Of a DNA stretch of 64,000 nucleotides, positions 10,990 through 23,355 are shown in pieces (position 1 is the first letter of the stretch; each line of letters opens with the position of its first letter). A program made the position numbers and the translations under genes. The DNA comes from Triticum aestivum (lineage: Eukaryota; Streptophyta; Magnoliopsida; Poales; Poaceae), in NCBI RefSeq assembly GCF_018294505.1, contig NC_057810.1, forward strand, positions 708,734,336-708,798,335. The letters are read 5' to 3'. The notes below the pieces were generated by a model. The model had not been told where the DNA came from. It saw nothing but the letters and a program-made list of their open reading frames with translations, and searched no databases.

Positions 10990-13900
10990 TCATCGGCATC
11001 GTAAATCACTAGAAGTTCCATCCATGGACCCTAGATTCTTGAACGACGTGAGGTCATGACATTGCATGCCTATGCGAGTTCGTACGTCGGCTCGCGATAT
11101 AGGGCCGTGGTGGAACATCCCCTTCTCATCGACGACTTCTTTCATGATGATCGTCGCAATGTCCCTTTGGATGCGAAAGAAGTCATCTCTAAGTTTATAA
11201 TCCGCTTCTCCATGAGATTCCACCCACTTGCGGATATGATCATAGTTTCTGGTTTTCATACGAAGCTTTTGCTGATCCGTGTTGAACTCAATCATGAGAT
11301 GGAGGAGGTAGAATCCATCTTTCTTGCTTGGTTTTGGGACATGGATGCAACAGAAGTTAGTTTTATGCGAGAAACCCAACTTCTTGTTCCTTTGTTTCCT
11401 AATCTGTAGGTGGCCACCCCTAATGCTGAAGCCTTGGAGAGCATCATCTAAAATATTCATTATGTGGGTGTAGTCCTTCTTCTCGTAGTCTCTGGTAGGG
11501 TCGAAATACACGACATGGGAGACTCACAGGTAAAGAACGATAAGGACGGCGCGCCCGTTGCTGCGGGAAAAGACACCTCAAATTATTCTCCATATGAGTG
11601 AGAAGGAATGATTGAAATGTATGAAAGGGTTGTCCGAAACTGACTTACTTTGGATGATAAGGCAGGAGGACAATTTCCTGGTCCTTATTCTGTACGATGA
11701 AGTTTTGGAGGTACTCCCTAGCAGTTTCACGCTCAAAGTCGCCGAGACTCAAGAAAGACTCGTGCATGTAGTACGGATCCGCCACACAGATTTGCGAGAC
11801 TTCTTCTCTCTTCATGACGGAGCTCATATGTAGCGCAAAAAGGTGGACGATTGTAAAATTGAGCCGCCTTTTCAGAAACATCTCAAAGATATGGTCAAAC
11901 CGCAGGAAGAACACCTCCGCGGGCTGTGTGTCGACGTAGCACTTCTCCTTAGGCACACGAGCCGCGTATGTCAGATATCCTGGATCCTTCGAGGCTAGTA
12001 GGCTTTTCTCAGTCGACAACACATGGTCGTGCAGTCTCTTGAGATCCCTGATAGTGTCTCCAGCGGTTTCGGCGGTAACATGGCCGCACCTTTCACGGGT
12101 ACACGCTCTTCAGAATCCACCGTCTGACTGCTATGTGCTCTGGCTTGTTTGGAGGCAGCTATCTTCCCCGGTCTCTTCCTCTCATTTTTCTTGGGCACAC
12201 CTTCCAGACCCTTCCTTAACCCCTGCCCCAGTGTTGCCGGGCTAAGCACTGTACGACCCCCGTCTAGTTGAGGCGACATCTTCATGCGTGTCCTGTGAGG
12301 ATTTCATGAAGAGAGACTTCTTGCAATCCCTGCTATGACGTTCCTGCCTGGGCAGATCATCCATATCCTCATTAGCATGCTGATAGCCCGATTCGTCATA
12401 TGGTTGACTCATCATATCTAAGTCACCCTCATACGTGTTTGTATTGAGGAAACCCATTGGGTCCTTGTCTCCTCCGTGTCATCATCCATTCTCTGTTCTA
12501 CGGGACCGATTACATCAGCCAGTACTATTGCACCCCCTTCATCACGTCGTCCGCCACTCTCACCCGGCACTACATGAGCTGGTAATTGCGTAGGCGGGGT
12601 GGTGGTATCCATACATGCTTGTCGATGTGTGTTTATTGGTGTGCTCTTGGCCGGCTCCAGACGAAGAAGATTCTTCGGCCATAGCAGCACCCAACCCTTG
12701 GAGCTTCCAATCCACGGCGGGGTCTCGTCGTCCTCTCCCCCTAGGCGTAAGGGAGGAGGAAAATCCTCGTGCCCTGATGTCACACTCGACAAGGTAACCC
12801 TGAAGTGCCCAGCAGGCATCGGCTGGTTGTGGAACGTGAGATCCAAGGGCTTTGTTATCACCCCCTTTCCCACGTCCACCTTCTAGCCTTTGATCAAGTA
12901 GAGTACGGTGCACGGGGTTTCGTCGGCCTGAAAACATATGTCTTCGGCGTAAAACATCCGAAAGGCAATGGAAATGGAATATTCTAGCTATATATGTTCG
13001 TGCGACATGTAATTACCGTGAGGGCGTCGAGCTCAGCCAAAGACGACGGCCCGCCTAGCGCGCCAGAGACTAAGGACGGGCAGCGATGAGCGGGTGCGAG
13101 TGCGAGAGGAGGCCCGATTGCAAGAGAAAGTGATGGTGCGGTGGTGTTGTTGTTCACGGAGTTGCTCGCGACGAAACTAGGCAACGGGAAATCATGTACC
13201 GTCTTGTCTGGATTTTCCTTCTTTCAGTTGATGATAGCCGGGACCAAGTTAGTAGCGAAATCATTTCTACAGGAAGTTACAGCTGCATTGACCGCCTACT
13301 ATAGCAACTCATTTTTCTCCTCGACTATTTTTTGTGTCCTCGGCTGCTTTTTTATCGAGCGCAAGCTTCACCTTCTCGTCGATGTCCGCCTGACTAAACT
13401 TCTCTTTCTGCTTCTTCGCCTCCAGGCCCTCGTTGTAAAACACCTTCCACGTGGCGCCGTCTCCGGCGCCGTGCACACGACCATATTGTGGCTGCTGGCC
13501 CAAAGGGAGTCCCTTAAGTTCGTTCAAGGCCCAGTTGAGAGGGGTGTCCCAGTTGGGCCTCATCGGAGAAGTAGGGCTTTCGGCTGCAAGCTGGTGTTGC
13601 TTCTCCTGCAGAAGGAACGTGAACCATTTAGGAATGTGTAGTCGACTAGATCTGGAGCTAAATGTAAGGTGGTAAAATAATAATTACCCGTAGTCTAATC
13701 AATCTCCTCGTGATCTGGTCTATGTAAAAAACCTTCTTTTCCTTGTCCCACTTGTAGCGGGTCCTGATGAAGTCACACTCCAAGGGGTTGGTGAACTTCG
13801 TGAAGGGGCCTGGGAGACCCGCGGCTTCACGTTCCGCGTCCTCCTTATCCCATATGGGCCTTTTACCGAGGTAGCCACGGCCTTCGAGGCAATGCTTCCC

Positions 13901-14685
13901 CGTGTTCCTTTGCTGAAGGCTCTTGAATTTCACAGCCTTAGCCTTGGCTGCCTCGATAGCGCAAGTGTCCTTGAACTTTTCGAAATCCTCTTCCGTAAGT
14001 GTCGGATTTTCCTCTAGAATCTTGGACAGGGGTTCCTCAGCCTCAATAGCTCGTTTCACCCTCCCTTTCCAGGAGGCCAAATCATTGCTGAACATGCCCA
14101 TGGCGTGAATATTAATATTTTTCATCTTTGGATCATCCCACAGTTGTTCTATGTTATCATCCCGGTCGGGGAACTTGAATCTCTTGTGCGGCTTCGTCAG
14201 GAGCAACTGCCTCAAATGTTCTTTACTCCTTAAGTCATCATCGTTGATGCTCGCACATTCCCGTAGGATGCATCCTACTTGGTTCCCATAGCCTTGCGAG
14301 GTTCTTCCAGCTCTAATGGCTCAAACTTGCCAGGTGCCTTTTTTGTGATCGCCAGTCGTCCAATGCCTAGTTTGTTAGGTTTTCATATCCTCAGCTTCTT
14401 CTTTTCGGTAGCGGCATTGGTGCCTGTACCTTCCCCGCCGGTATCTTCCCTGCCGGTACCTTCCCCGCCGGTATCTTCCCTGCCGGTACCTTCCCCGCCG
14501 GTCTCGGCGCCGCCATCGGTGCCGTCGCTGTCGGTGTCGATGTCGACGTCAGTACCATCATCGAGGCCGACCTGCAAGCCTTGACGTTGCTTAGAAGACA
14601 AAAAGTCGAGGTACTCTTGTTCACCCTCATAATCCAGCTCGTCTGCAGCTTGGTCAGAAGGCCCGGTTTCTTCGTTGTTCGACAT
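10990..14685 (-). pseudogene. Second CACTA gene: Transposase_24-like region plus Ulp1-like C-terminus
   Basis: The start chosen is 14685, opening MSNNEETGPSDQAADELDYE, a familiar start for this grass CACTA protein. An acidic N-terminus with Gly/Glu/Thr repeats follows (14428-14506). The piece 13658-14215 has the Ptta/En/Spm (Transposase_24) pattern: RFKFPDRDDNIEQLWDDP, WKGRVKRAIE, FTNPLECDFIRTRYKW. At 11645-12022 the sequence (VADPYYMHESFLSLGD, QEIVLLPYHP) and at 10990-11511 (VVYFDPTRDYEKKDYTHI) resemble the Ulp1/C48 protease-like end of such proteins, joined by a plausible intron with donor GTAAGT at about 11647. Segments between (12242-13560) are in several frames; some jumps may be introns, others lesions. 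Function in transposition is inferred, not shown. Confidence 0.7.
14428..14506 (-). repeat. 30-bp tandem repeat in the second CACTA gene
   Basis: Two and a half copies encode GEGTGREDTG in tandem. Copies are nearly identical, suggesting recent slippage or unequal exchange in a low-complexity acidic linker. Confidence 0.75.
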
Positions 14686-15665
14686 GTTTCCTATGATTAA
14701 GTCTCCTCGTTCAATTCTAAAACTATGAAAAAAATGAGAAATGACATAAAAAAGATCTATGTTTGCCGGAATGTCGTTTCCCAGCAACTCCCGGCACTCG
14801 ATATGCCTACTATCTAGCACAAGTCATGCCAAAATTCACGGAAAATTTCGGCATGACCTTTGCTAAAGAATGGACATATCGAGCGCCTGAAATTCACTGG
14901 AACAGAAATGAATCAAAATTCCGGCGTAACATAGGCCACACGGATCATTTACCCTGCACATAATCATCATTTTCCATATATGACATGTCAAAAACATCAC
15001 ATGTCCAAATGACATGTCCAAATTCCAAATATGACATGTCCAAAACATCACATGTCCACATATCACATGTCCACTTCAAATTTGCATATAAAAAGAAGAA
15101 AAATATAGAACTTGAAGAAAAATGCAAGAAGTCATAACAATATTTGAAAGTAAAATTCAGCCTACCTAAATTTGCTTTAACAAGGGATGTTGATTTGGAT
15201 AATTGCTTAAACTAATTCTGTTTTTAATACTAATTCTAATTAACTAACTAGCACTATAAAATTTAAATAGCAACAATTACTTAAACTAAAATACCTAGCT
15301 AAATTCATAACTAACTAGATAACCTAATTAACCTACTGCCCTAACTAAAACCTAAGTAAATTAACCAAAGAACCCTAGCTAGCAGAGAGAGGAGGAGCGA
15401 TGGGGGGCTTACAGAGGGTGCAGGCCCGATGACGGCCGAGGTTGGGAGGAGTCCGGGTCGGGGCCAGGGTCGGAGTCGGGGTCGAGCGCCGGGGCCGGAG
15501 CTGGGGTCGGGGTCGGGGCCGGGGCCGGTGCGAGCGCCGGGGTCGGGGGCGAGCACAGGGGTGCGACGAGGGCAGGGCTCCGGCGGCGCGACGGGGGAAG
15601 AGAGAGTGGGGATTTGGGGGGGGGGGAAGAGACGGGATGAAGCAGAGAGAGAAGGATTTTGGGGG
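14686..15665 (-). promoter_or_regulatory. Upstream region of the second CACTA gene
   Basis: No gene is seen. At 14820-14946 the motifs ttcggcatgacctt, ggacatat and acataggc occur in the same order and strand as at 29320-29420 upstream of TNP2, so the two upstream regions are related. At 14975-15075 the unit acatgtcca is repeated about six times, and 15425-15620 is a G-rich simple repeat (ggtcgggg). The stretch is the probable promoter and leader of the gene starting at 14685. Confidence 0.5.
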
Positions 15666-15669
15666 TTAA

Positions 15670-15870
15670 GTGGGCATAGCAGTAGCGCGTTTGAACCAAA
15701 CGCGATGTAGCTAAGTTAGCTATAGTGGTTTTACGCAGACAGTGCTACCGCTATTACAGGTAGCTATAGCAGTTTATAAGGAAACCGCTACTGCTACCTT
15801 GACTAGCTGTAGCTGTTTTTCAGAAAGGCGCTACTGCTATAACCAGTACCTATAGCAGTTTTCCTGTTTG
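15670..15870. repeat. Internal cluster of CACTA subterminal-type motifs
   Basis: Seven or so variants of tagcagtagcgc / gctactgct / tatagcagtttt occur 5.7 kb inside the element, between the end of TNP2 and the second gene. They use the same core as the two terminal clusters. Confidence 0.7.
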
Positions 15871-16053
15871 TTTTCTTCTATTTTCTTTTCCTTTATTTTC
15901 TCTCATTTTTTTCCTAGAGCAGTGAACGAAGGGAAGGCGATATATATTGCATCATTTGACGGTTAAGTATGTATACAAAATAGGAACATATATATTACAT
16001 CATTGGACCCATGCATAATGGCTAAGTGTGTATACAAAATAGGAACATATATA
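15871..16053. other. Spacer downstream of TNP2
   Basis: AT-rich, with a direct repeat (gtatacaaaataggaacatatatattacatcat, present twice near 15970 and 16029; core tatacaaaataggaac). Probably 3' untranslated DNA of TNP2. Confidence 0.4.
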
Positions 16054-18881
16054 TTACATCATTTGACCAATAACATATGGTTCCTCAGTGTTGACGTTTT
16101 CATTTTTTAGGGAGCTTCTTTCCCTTCTTGTTCGTTGAAGAATAATTGAGCCCCTCATTGTGAGTTTTCCTTTTCCATGGTGTACGATTTTTCTTAGGTA
16201 ATGTAGTATTGATTCTTCTTTTGATGTATACTTCATCTCATTGTCATCTTCCCTCATTGGGTTACCGTACTGGTCGTAGTCTTCCTCGTTGGCGACTCCA
16301 TCCATTTCAATGATGTTCCATTTGCCTCTCCTCACGACAACATGGCTGGGATTGTGCGGGTCAATTATGAAGAAGCATTGTGTCACATGCTTAGTGTGTA
16401 CCCATGGCTCGTTTTTTGCGATAGCGTTCACGGTAGCGCTCTTTGCGTCGGGTATAGTCATGGTAGTGAAATACCGGTTTTCTCTTTCGACATTCTTAGC
16501 CCATCTGACACGGAACATCGTCGTATTGTGCAGTCTAGAGTATTAAAGCTCCCAGATCTCCTCGACCCTTCCGTAAAATCTCTCAGTTGCACTGTTGTCG
16601 CTGCCGGTCATGCATTCCATCGTCACCCATGATTTCTGATCATCGCTGTCCATATCTTTGGCCTCCGTGTAGAACGTGTATCCGTTGATATCGTATGCTT
16701 GATAGGTGACGAGGTTGGGCGAGGGGCCATGTGCTAAGGCGTATATGAGAAATCCATCCTTAGAGCCCTCCTCCGGGGGATTAGCAATAATATGCTCTTT
16801 GAACCAATGCAGGAAAGTGGAGTTGTGCTCTCTAGTAACTTCGGCGTCCGTCCTGCAGTCACTATACTTCTTTGCGATAATTTCTTTGTGCAGTGCCATG
16901 AAAGGATCTACCTCGTCTAGGTGTTGTAGCACTACCAAGTTTGCCCTGTCAAAGTCATTGCGTCGATCTGAGTATGCCACGTGCAGTTCCCTGCGACCGT
17001 TGGAGTGACCTTCTCCTTCGAGGCTCCCATCGTGCTTGTTAACGGGCAAACCAACACCAACACCAGGCGGCTAGTCTGCGCCATATAGAAAATTATCGCA
17101 GAAAGAGATGCACTCTTGTGTCAGATAGCCCTGGACGATGATTCCATCCGGACGGGACATGTTACGAACGAATCCTTTGATGATCCCATTCATCCTCTCA
17201 AATGGCATCATGTTGTGCAGGAATGATGGCCCCAGGTCTATTATGTCGTCCACAAAATGGACACACAGATGAACCATGACGTCAAAGAACATGGTCGGGA
17301 ACTACATCTCAAGCTCATTCAGTATCACAACGATCTCTTCCTGTATCCTTCAGAGCTGCTTCACACTGATCGACTTTCGAGAGATGACGTCGAAGAAGTT
17401 GCAGAGACCAATAAGCATGTCATGGACGTGCTTGTCCATTATCCCTCTAAGGGCAACAGGTAGTATCTGCGTCATCATCACATGACAGTCATGGGACTTC
17501 GTCCCGCTAAACCTTTTCTTGTCCGTGTCTAGATATCTGCTCATCTTTCCACAGTAACCGGAACTAACTTTGACTCCGGTAAGGCACTTAAAGAATTGAT
17601 CTATCTCAGCCTGACTTAAGGTGAAGCAAGAAGGGGGGGCAATAATCCTCTTCCTTTACTTGCTTGCCCTTCTTCTCCCGTGCCTCTGTCTCCGTCTCTG
17701 TCTCGTTTGACTTTGTATGGGGCGACATGTGCAGATCTTCCCTGATATTCAAATCTTGCAAGTCTTTTCTTGCGTTTGGCCCATCCTTGGTCTTATCTGG
17801 CATGTTCATCAGTGTCGCAAGCTAACTCTCAAGGACATTCTTACAGATATGCATTTGACCAAGGCAATGAGGTGTGTCGAGTTTGTTCCAGTACTCCAAG
17901 TCCTAGAACACAGACCTCGTCTTCCATACCTTCAGCAGCAGCTCCGGCGCCTTTTTCATCGTCTTTCCCGGCGCTGGGCACTGTTCCCAGTTTTTCAACA
18001 TCTCATCAATTTCGGTGCCGCTCCGCTTACGTGGAGGTCCTCGATGCTCAGTGTGATCATTGAATAGATCTCCATGGTTTCTCCACGGGTCATCCGGATT
18101 GAGCCATCTTCGATGCCCCATGTACACGATTTTCCCAAACCTGCCACCTTTCCTTGACGTTGGCTGCTGAGACATCGTATCATCCATGCACCATGTGCAT
18201 CCGCAATATCCATGACACACCTGGCCTGTGACATATCCGTAACTGAGATAGTCATGCACCGTCGTGATCAGCGTGGCTCTCATGTGGAAATACTCGCCTT
18301 TGCTGGCGTCCCATGTCTTGGCCGGAGTTTTCTATAACCTGTCTAACTCCTCTTGAAGTAGCCCCAGATACAAATTAATATTATTTCCTGGTTGTTTCGG
18401 CCCTTCAATCAGCATGCTCATGTGAATGTACTTCGACTTCATGCACAACCAGGGGGGAGGTTGTACATCCATACAAACACGGGCCATGTGCTATGGTTGG
18501 TGTTTTGGTTGCCAAACGGATTCATGCCATAGTTACACGCGCAGAGCACGATGTTCTTTGCATCACATTCAAAATACCTATAGAAGCCATTCAACGCTCT
18601 CCACTGACTTCCATCCTTGACGTGTCTTAGCTTCGGGTCATCTCCATCGTCGGCTTCTTCCTCTCCGCGTGCCAGCGCATGAGCTTCGCTTCCTTGGGAT
18701 CTATGAAATACCGCTGAAGATGGGGAGTGATCAGTAAGTACCATACAACTTTCTGGGGACATTTCTTCCCGGCCTTCATGTATCGAGAAGCATTGCACAC
18801 CGGACAACTTGTTTTTTCCACGTGCTCCTTCCGATAAATTATGCAATCGTTGATGCATGCATGGTATCTAACATGCGGCAG
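16054..18881 (-). pseudogene. CACTA TNP2 transposase, main 3' part
   Basis: From high to low coordinates: YHACINDCIIYRKEH with a zinc-type CPVCNASRY and LMRWHAERK (18627-18881); then after a frameshift GSQWRALNGFY and CNYGMNPFGN (18439-18650); then DYLSYGYVTGQVCHGYCGCTWCMDD and MGHRRWLNPDDPWR, quoted in parts (17903-18283), which is the Transposase_21 core; then the DUF4218 region FFDVMVHLCVHFVDDI and MMPFERMNGIIKGFVRN (17071-17292); then the DUF4216 region (FRVRWAKN, TQCFFIIDP; 16054-17049). This is the transposase that would cut and join the CACTA ends. It is broken by frameshifts near 18630, 18300-18440 and 17800, and by the LARD element inserted at 18887. Confidence 0.88.
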
Positions 18882-18886
18882 AACAA
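18882..18886. repeat. LARD target site duplication, left (AACAA)
   Basis: AACAA here and ATCAA at 28579-28583 flank the LARD. Removing the element and one copy joins the two TNP2 halves in one frame (P-L-D then L-P-H on the minus strand), which confirms the position despite the single mismatch. Confidence 0.75.
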
Positions 18887-20327
18887 TGTAACACCCCAAA
18901 AATTTGACAATGTTTTGTTAATTAAAATTTTGCCATGAAACTCAAACTTTTATTTTCTGGATTTCCTTTTTATTTCAGAACCATTCTTTTCTTTATCATT
19001 ATGGAATATTTTTTACCCCAAGTGAAAACTTTTCAGTCATTATTGGACTTATTTCCCATCTCAAATAAAACAATTCTTTTATCAGTTGGATTATCTATAT
19101 AAATATTTTTCCCTAAGCTTTATTTCTCTAGATAAGTTTTTCATAAGTTCTAGGGTTCCATTGCACTGCAACCATTTGATAAATTTATTTAAAATTCCAA
19201 CCAAAATTTGGGGATGTCATGTGATGTTTTTAAATCACTTTTATGCAAAAATACACTTCATTCATTGGATATTTTGAGTTCTACACCAAGTTTTCAAATC
19301 TGGTCAAATCTCACTTTTGCACTACAACCTAATTAAATATTTCTTTAAAACTCCCACCAAATTTATGGGAGGTTAATAGGAGTGTATCATTCAACTTTTT
19401 GCAAAAACCGAGTGGTCTCCTTTGAAAAAATTGAGTGAATCAACCTCTTTTTCATTCTGGTCTAGCATGGTGATTTGTACAACAACCATATTTTAACTTG
19501 CCCTTTTTGCTGTGATTCTTTTTCCTACTTATAGCACATCCTACAAAACCCTTAAGTCCAGGAGAGTGGACCCATTTGAGGATTTTAAGTACTTGCAATC
19601 ATGCCTTTTTCTTTCTGCCCAAAACTGGAGATTTGCAAAACTTGCACTAACAAGTTTCTTCTTTTGACAAACTAACTTTGCCAACCTCTCATTCATCCAA
19701 AGAGACCCCAACCTGGAGATTCTGGCCACCCCAAGAAATGCCTAAGTGCCCTTGGCATTTTGTCAAACACCTTATGGGCATGATCAGTTTTGACATAGTT
19801 TCTGGTTTGTGCAATGGACCTGCTTCCTTTGCCTAACCACCTTGTCCACTAAGCCCCTAGCTACTCCTAACCTTGATCTGCTAATTGCCAACCTCACCCA
19901 AGCCCTGTAGCATGCTTTGACATTTCGACGAGCAGCTAGCGTGCGTGCTCTGGGCGTGCCCAGAGCGCACGTTTTGCACGCGCGTGCACCGAGCCGTCGT
20001 GTCTCGCCCCGCACCCGTTCTGGCCCTTGGCCAACCGCAGCCAGCATGCCACGTCTCCTCCGGCACAGCAAAGCCACCCCGACCACCCCTGGCACCCCAC
20101 AGCGCCACCGTCAGGTCGGCCGTGGCGGCTAGCTGACGGCGCATGCAGGCCCCGGCCGTGTCAGCGCCGCCCGAGCCACCCCAGCGCGCCAGCTGCCCTC
20201 AGGTACAGCACGAGCTTATCCGCAAGTCGTCCTCTAGCTCGTGTCACCGCCACGTCGCCCTGCAGCACAAAATGGCGGTTCGCCGTCGTCCTTATCGTCG
20301 GCCGCCTCGGGACCGACCTCCACCGCC

Positions 20328-20335
20328 TATATAAG
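20328..20335 (+). promoter_or_regulatory. Probable TATA box of the LARD 5' LTR
   Basis: TATATAAG in a GC-rich context (accgccTATATAAGGGCCCC). It is conserved at 25872-25879 in the other LTR. Transcription would start about 30 bp downstream near the tcaaccaagtcctcaagt stretch. Confidence 0.6.
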
Positions 20336-22216
20336 GGCCCCGGAGCTCAACCAAGTCCTCAAGTAACCTCAAGCTATTCCCCTAGAGCTACCATGGCCAG
20401 CAGTCGAGGAGAGGAAGGCCGTCTTCCCCGACTCCGGCCGGTTCGGCCGCCGCCAAGTCCCGACCGATTTTGTTGCAACCAGAGCTCTCCCCGTCCAACC
20501 AGCACCACCACCCGACTCCCCATGGCCTTGCGGAGCCGCTCAAGCCCTCAGCTGCGACAGGGAACCACCGTAGAGCAAGACCCCAAACCACCCGATGCCT
20601 CCTCAGCCGCGGAGCTCGCCGCTGGCGACTCATTCCACCCCCGACGACCCAACGACCACCGGGAGGACCGCCCCAGTCTGGCGGATCCATCCCTGCCCTC
20701 CAGAGCCCGCGAGGAGCCGCCGCTCGCCGGCGTTGATCGCCGGAGTCCCCGCCTCTGTTCGGCCAGAGGAGGAAGGAGGCGGGGGAGACCGATCAAACCT
20801 GACCAGTGTGCCCCCTAGACCCACTGTCAGTGACCCCGCTCCGGTCCACGTGGGTTAAGTGAAGAAGTAAATCTTGAAGTACGTCTTCGACATGTACCGG
20901 TTCGAATCGTTTTTCTTTTCCTTTTTCTGTTTTATTTAAAATCAGAATTTGACTAAACTTTGACTGGCTATATCTCTTTAAATAAAACTCCAAATGAGTT
21001 GATTCTTTTTCCTACCTCTCTCAAATTTAGTCTAGTTTATTTTAAGATTTATTTGAAAAATTTACAGACAACTTTTTTGCACTGTTTTGAAACTATGTGT
21101 TAATTTGAATAATTTCAAAAATAGGTTTTGAAGAAGAAGGCAATTTTGAAATAGGCACCCCACTTGCATACCCTTGAAGGCAAGCATTCTGAACCCTGGC
21201 ATAATATTTTTGTGTGTTGGTTGACACGATTATAACACCGTCTTAATCTGGAGAACTCGTTATTTTAAGTAGTGACGCGATCATTTGCATGAATGCATTT
21301 TGGTGATTTCCTTGCTGTTGGAAATGGATTTACTTGGGATGGTAATCGTCCTTATATACCTGTCATGCATGGAGGAAAAGAATCTGGGAAAGCCTCTGCC
21401 TTGGGTAGGCGTGAGCTTGTCGCCGGTCTCCGTCGGGACGGTTATGTCCAGTATGGCATAGTAAGGTATAATGAGTGGTGATTCTGTTGGTTGAAATATT
21501 TTTGTTACACATATCATGCAGGGAATTTATAATCCTCCTAAGTCGACCGTAGATCGAGTCTTGTTCCAGTAACCCCCATACTTGTTTCGTACTACCACTT
21601 GCCCTGCCGCAGGTAGGGTGCGGTTCAGTAAGTTGTCAACCCCTTTCTTGGCACACACCGTACAGAGAGGCCACGGTGGAAGATATCGACTGCAGCCGGT
21701 AGGCAGGCCACCTGGTCCGGGGGCATGGGTGTTTTCCGGTAGGGACCGAGAGGGGGGCACCCCTTAGAGCGCGCGTCATAAATTTGATCCCATGCTACGC
21801 GAGGTTGTAGCCTTCCCACTTAGAGTTTTACTTGACAGGTGTCGTGGGTGATTCCAGACACCGGTAAGTTAAGCTGGTGTGTGCAAGTCAGGTGTGTTTT
21901 CAATTAAAAGACCGTAGACGGAATTAGTCCCGATGGACTAAAGGAATCCGTTGCTCGTGGGTAAAGAGTACACCCTCTGCAGAGATAATACCTATTCGAA
22001 TAGCCGTGTCCATGGTTAAGGACTACAGTCTGGGTCGGGTCAAGTGTCGGTCTTAGTGTCGGTCTTCAGAGGAGAAACTACTAAATCAGAACATTGATTA
22101 TGACCGGTGACATATGATGATTATGATTATTATTATTGTGGACTAACTATTCTCATTACTTGATTTATTGAGTATCCCTGGGACGGTTCTACCTCCTGGA
22201 TATTCACTGTGATTAT

Positions 22217-22497
22217 TTATAAGCCCTTTATGTGGTGTCGCTCAGACGCCCGACTGTGGCATTCTTGTTGTTTACCTTATAAGCCCTTTATGTGGTGTCG
22301 CTCAGACGCCCGACTGTGGCATTCTTGTTGTTTACCTTATAAGTCCTTTTATATGGTGTCGCTCAGACGCCCGACTGTGGCATGCTTATTGTTTACATTA
22401 TAAGACCTTTATGTGGTGTCGCTCAGACGCCCGACTGAGGCATGCTCGTTATTACTATCCTTTCGAGGCGTCGCTTCAGACACCTGATCGGTGCATT
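22217..22497 (+). repeat. 60-bp minisatellite in the LARD 5' LTR
   Basis: Units begin ttataagccctttatgtggt at 22217, 22277, 22337 and about 22398, with a degenerate fifth. Each contains gtcgctcagacgcccgactg. The same array is at 27761-28041. Confidence 0.9.
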
Positions 22498-23035
22498 TTA
22501 TTATTACCCTGTTATTGCCTATTTATATTGTATATAAATAACCTGCTTGCATGCATCGGGGATATTATTTTTATGACTTACGTTGTGAGCATAAAATATT
22601 TTAGAGCATGATTATCGGTTGTTATATTATACCCGTGTTCATAATGTTTGCGAGTACATTCAAAGTACTCACTGGCTTGTCCCTGGCTATTGTCTTGGCC
22701 AGATTTCTCGCTTGGAGAGGAGCGTTGCGATGACGGCCCTGAAACCTAAGCAGTGGTGATAGAGGCCTCACGAAGATATGAGTTAACCTGGTCAGCTATT
22801 CCTGTTGGAAATGGAGTCCCATAACGCTGATGATCCACAACCCGCTTCCACCATCAACCACTAGAAACCATTTGTTGTACTCATAGGCCAGAATGGTCTT
22901 GTACTGCATATTTTGTATTTTGCTTGGAATTTCTGTATCAAGTTGGTGCCTCATCAGCTAACAGTAATCCTGGGGCTGGTGAGCACAAGGGCCATTTTCT
23001 GGGAAATCAATACCCGGAAAACCGGTCTTGACAAA

Positions 23036-23053
23036 CTTCGTATCAGAGCCAGG
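23036..23053 (+). other. LARD primer binding site
   Basis: The sequence cttcgTATCAGAGCCAGG follows the LTR end by two bases. It matches the common initiator-Met tRNA site apart from its first bases. Confidence 0.65.
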
Positions 23054-23355
23054 CTGACCATTGGCTAATCCTATCTTAGCCAGGTCGAAAAACTTAGGCA
23101 AACCAACTCATCAGACCTTAACCAAACCCCGGCCAAGCTTCCCGTGTAAGATAGCCACACAGTGAGCCTGACACCTTTGGCAGTCGGTGCCCAACCTATC
23201 CACCTAGCCTGCCGGTCACACGCCAGTGACTGACGCCTAAATTGTCTCATTCGCAAGCGTGCGAAGGAAGACTCCGTTCCCTTTCTCTATAAAAGGGCAC
23301 ACAAGCCTCAACCCAACACAGCACAGCACAAACTCCTTCCTCAAACCCAGCTATA

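Larger units (their letters stand above)
18887..23033 (+). repeat. LARD 5' LTR
   Basis: An AT-rich first 1 kb is followed by a GC-rich segment (about 19915-20830) with a TATA box at 20328-20335, then AT-rich DNA and a 60-bp minisatellite (22217-22497). The long open frames in the GC-rich segment are not conserved in the 3' LTR copy, where a stop appears 12 codons after the ATG equivalent to 20393. Confidence 0.88.

Noticed and set aside
15429..15710. Overlapping frames in a G-rich simple repeat
   Set aside because: Sequence is a run of ggtcgggg-type units; frames result from lack of T/A and not from coding.
20027..20818. 263-codon open frame in the LARD 5' LTR
   Set aside because: The equivalent stretch of the 3' LTR has stops soon after the ATG at 20393, and the composition is GC-rich low complexity. 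Long frames are expected by chance here.
22217..22497. Regularly spaced repeats resembling a CRISPR array
   Set aside because: The 60-bp units are contiguous minisatellite copies with no unique spacers, in a plant retroelement LTR.
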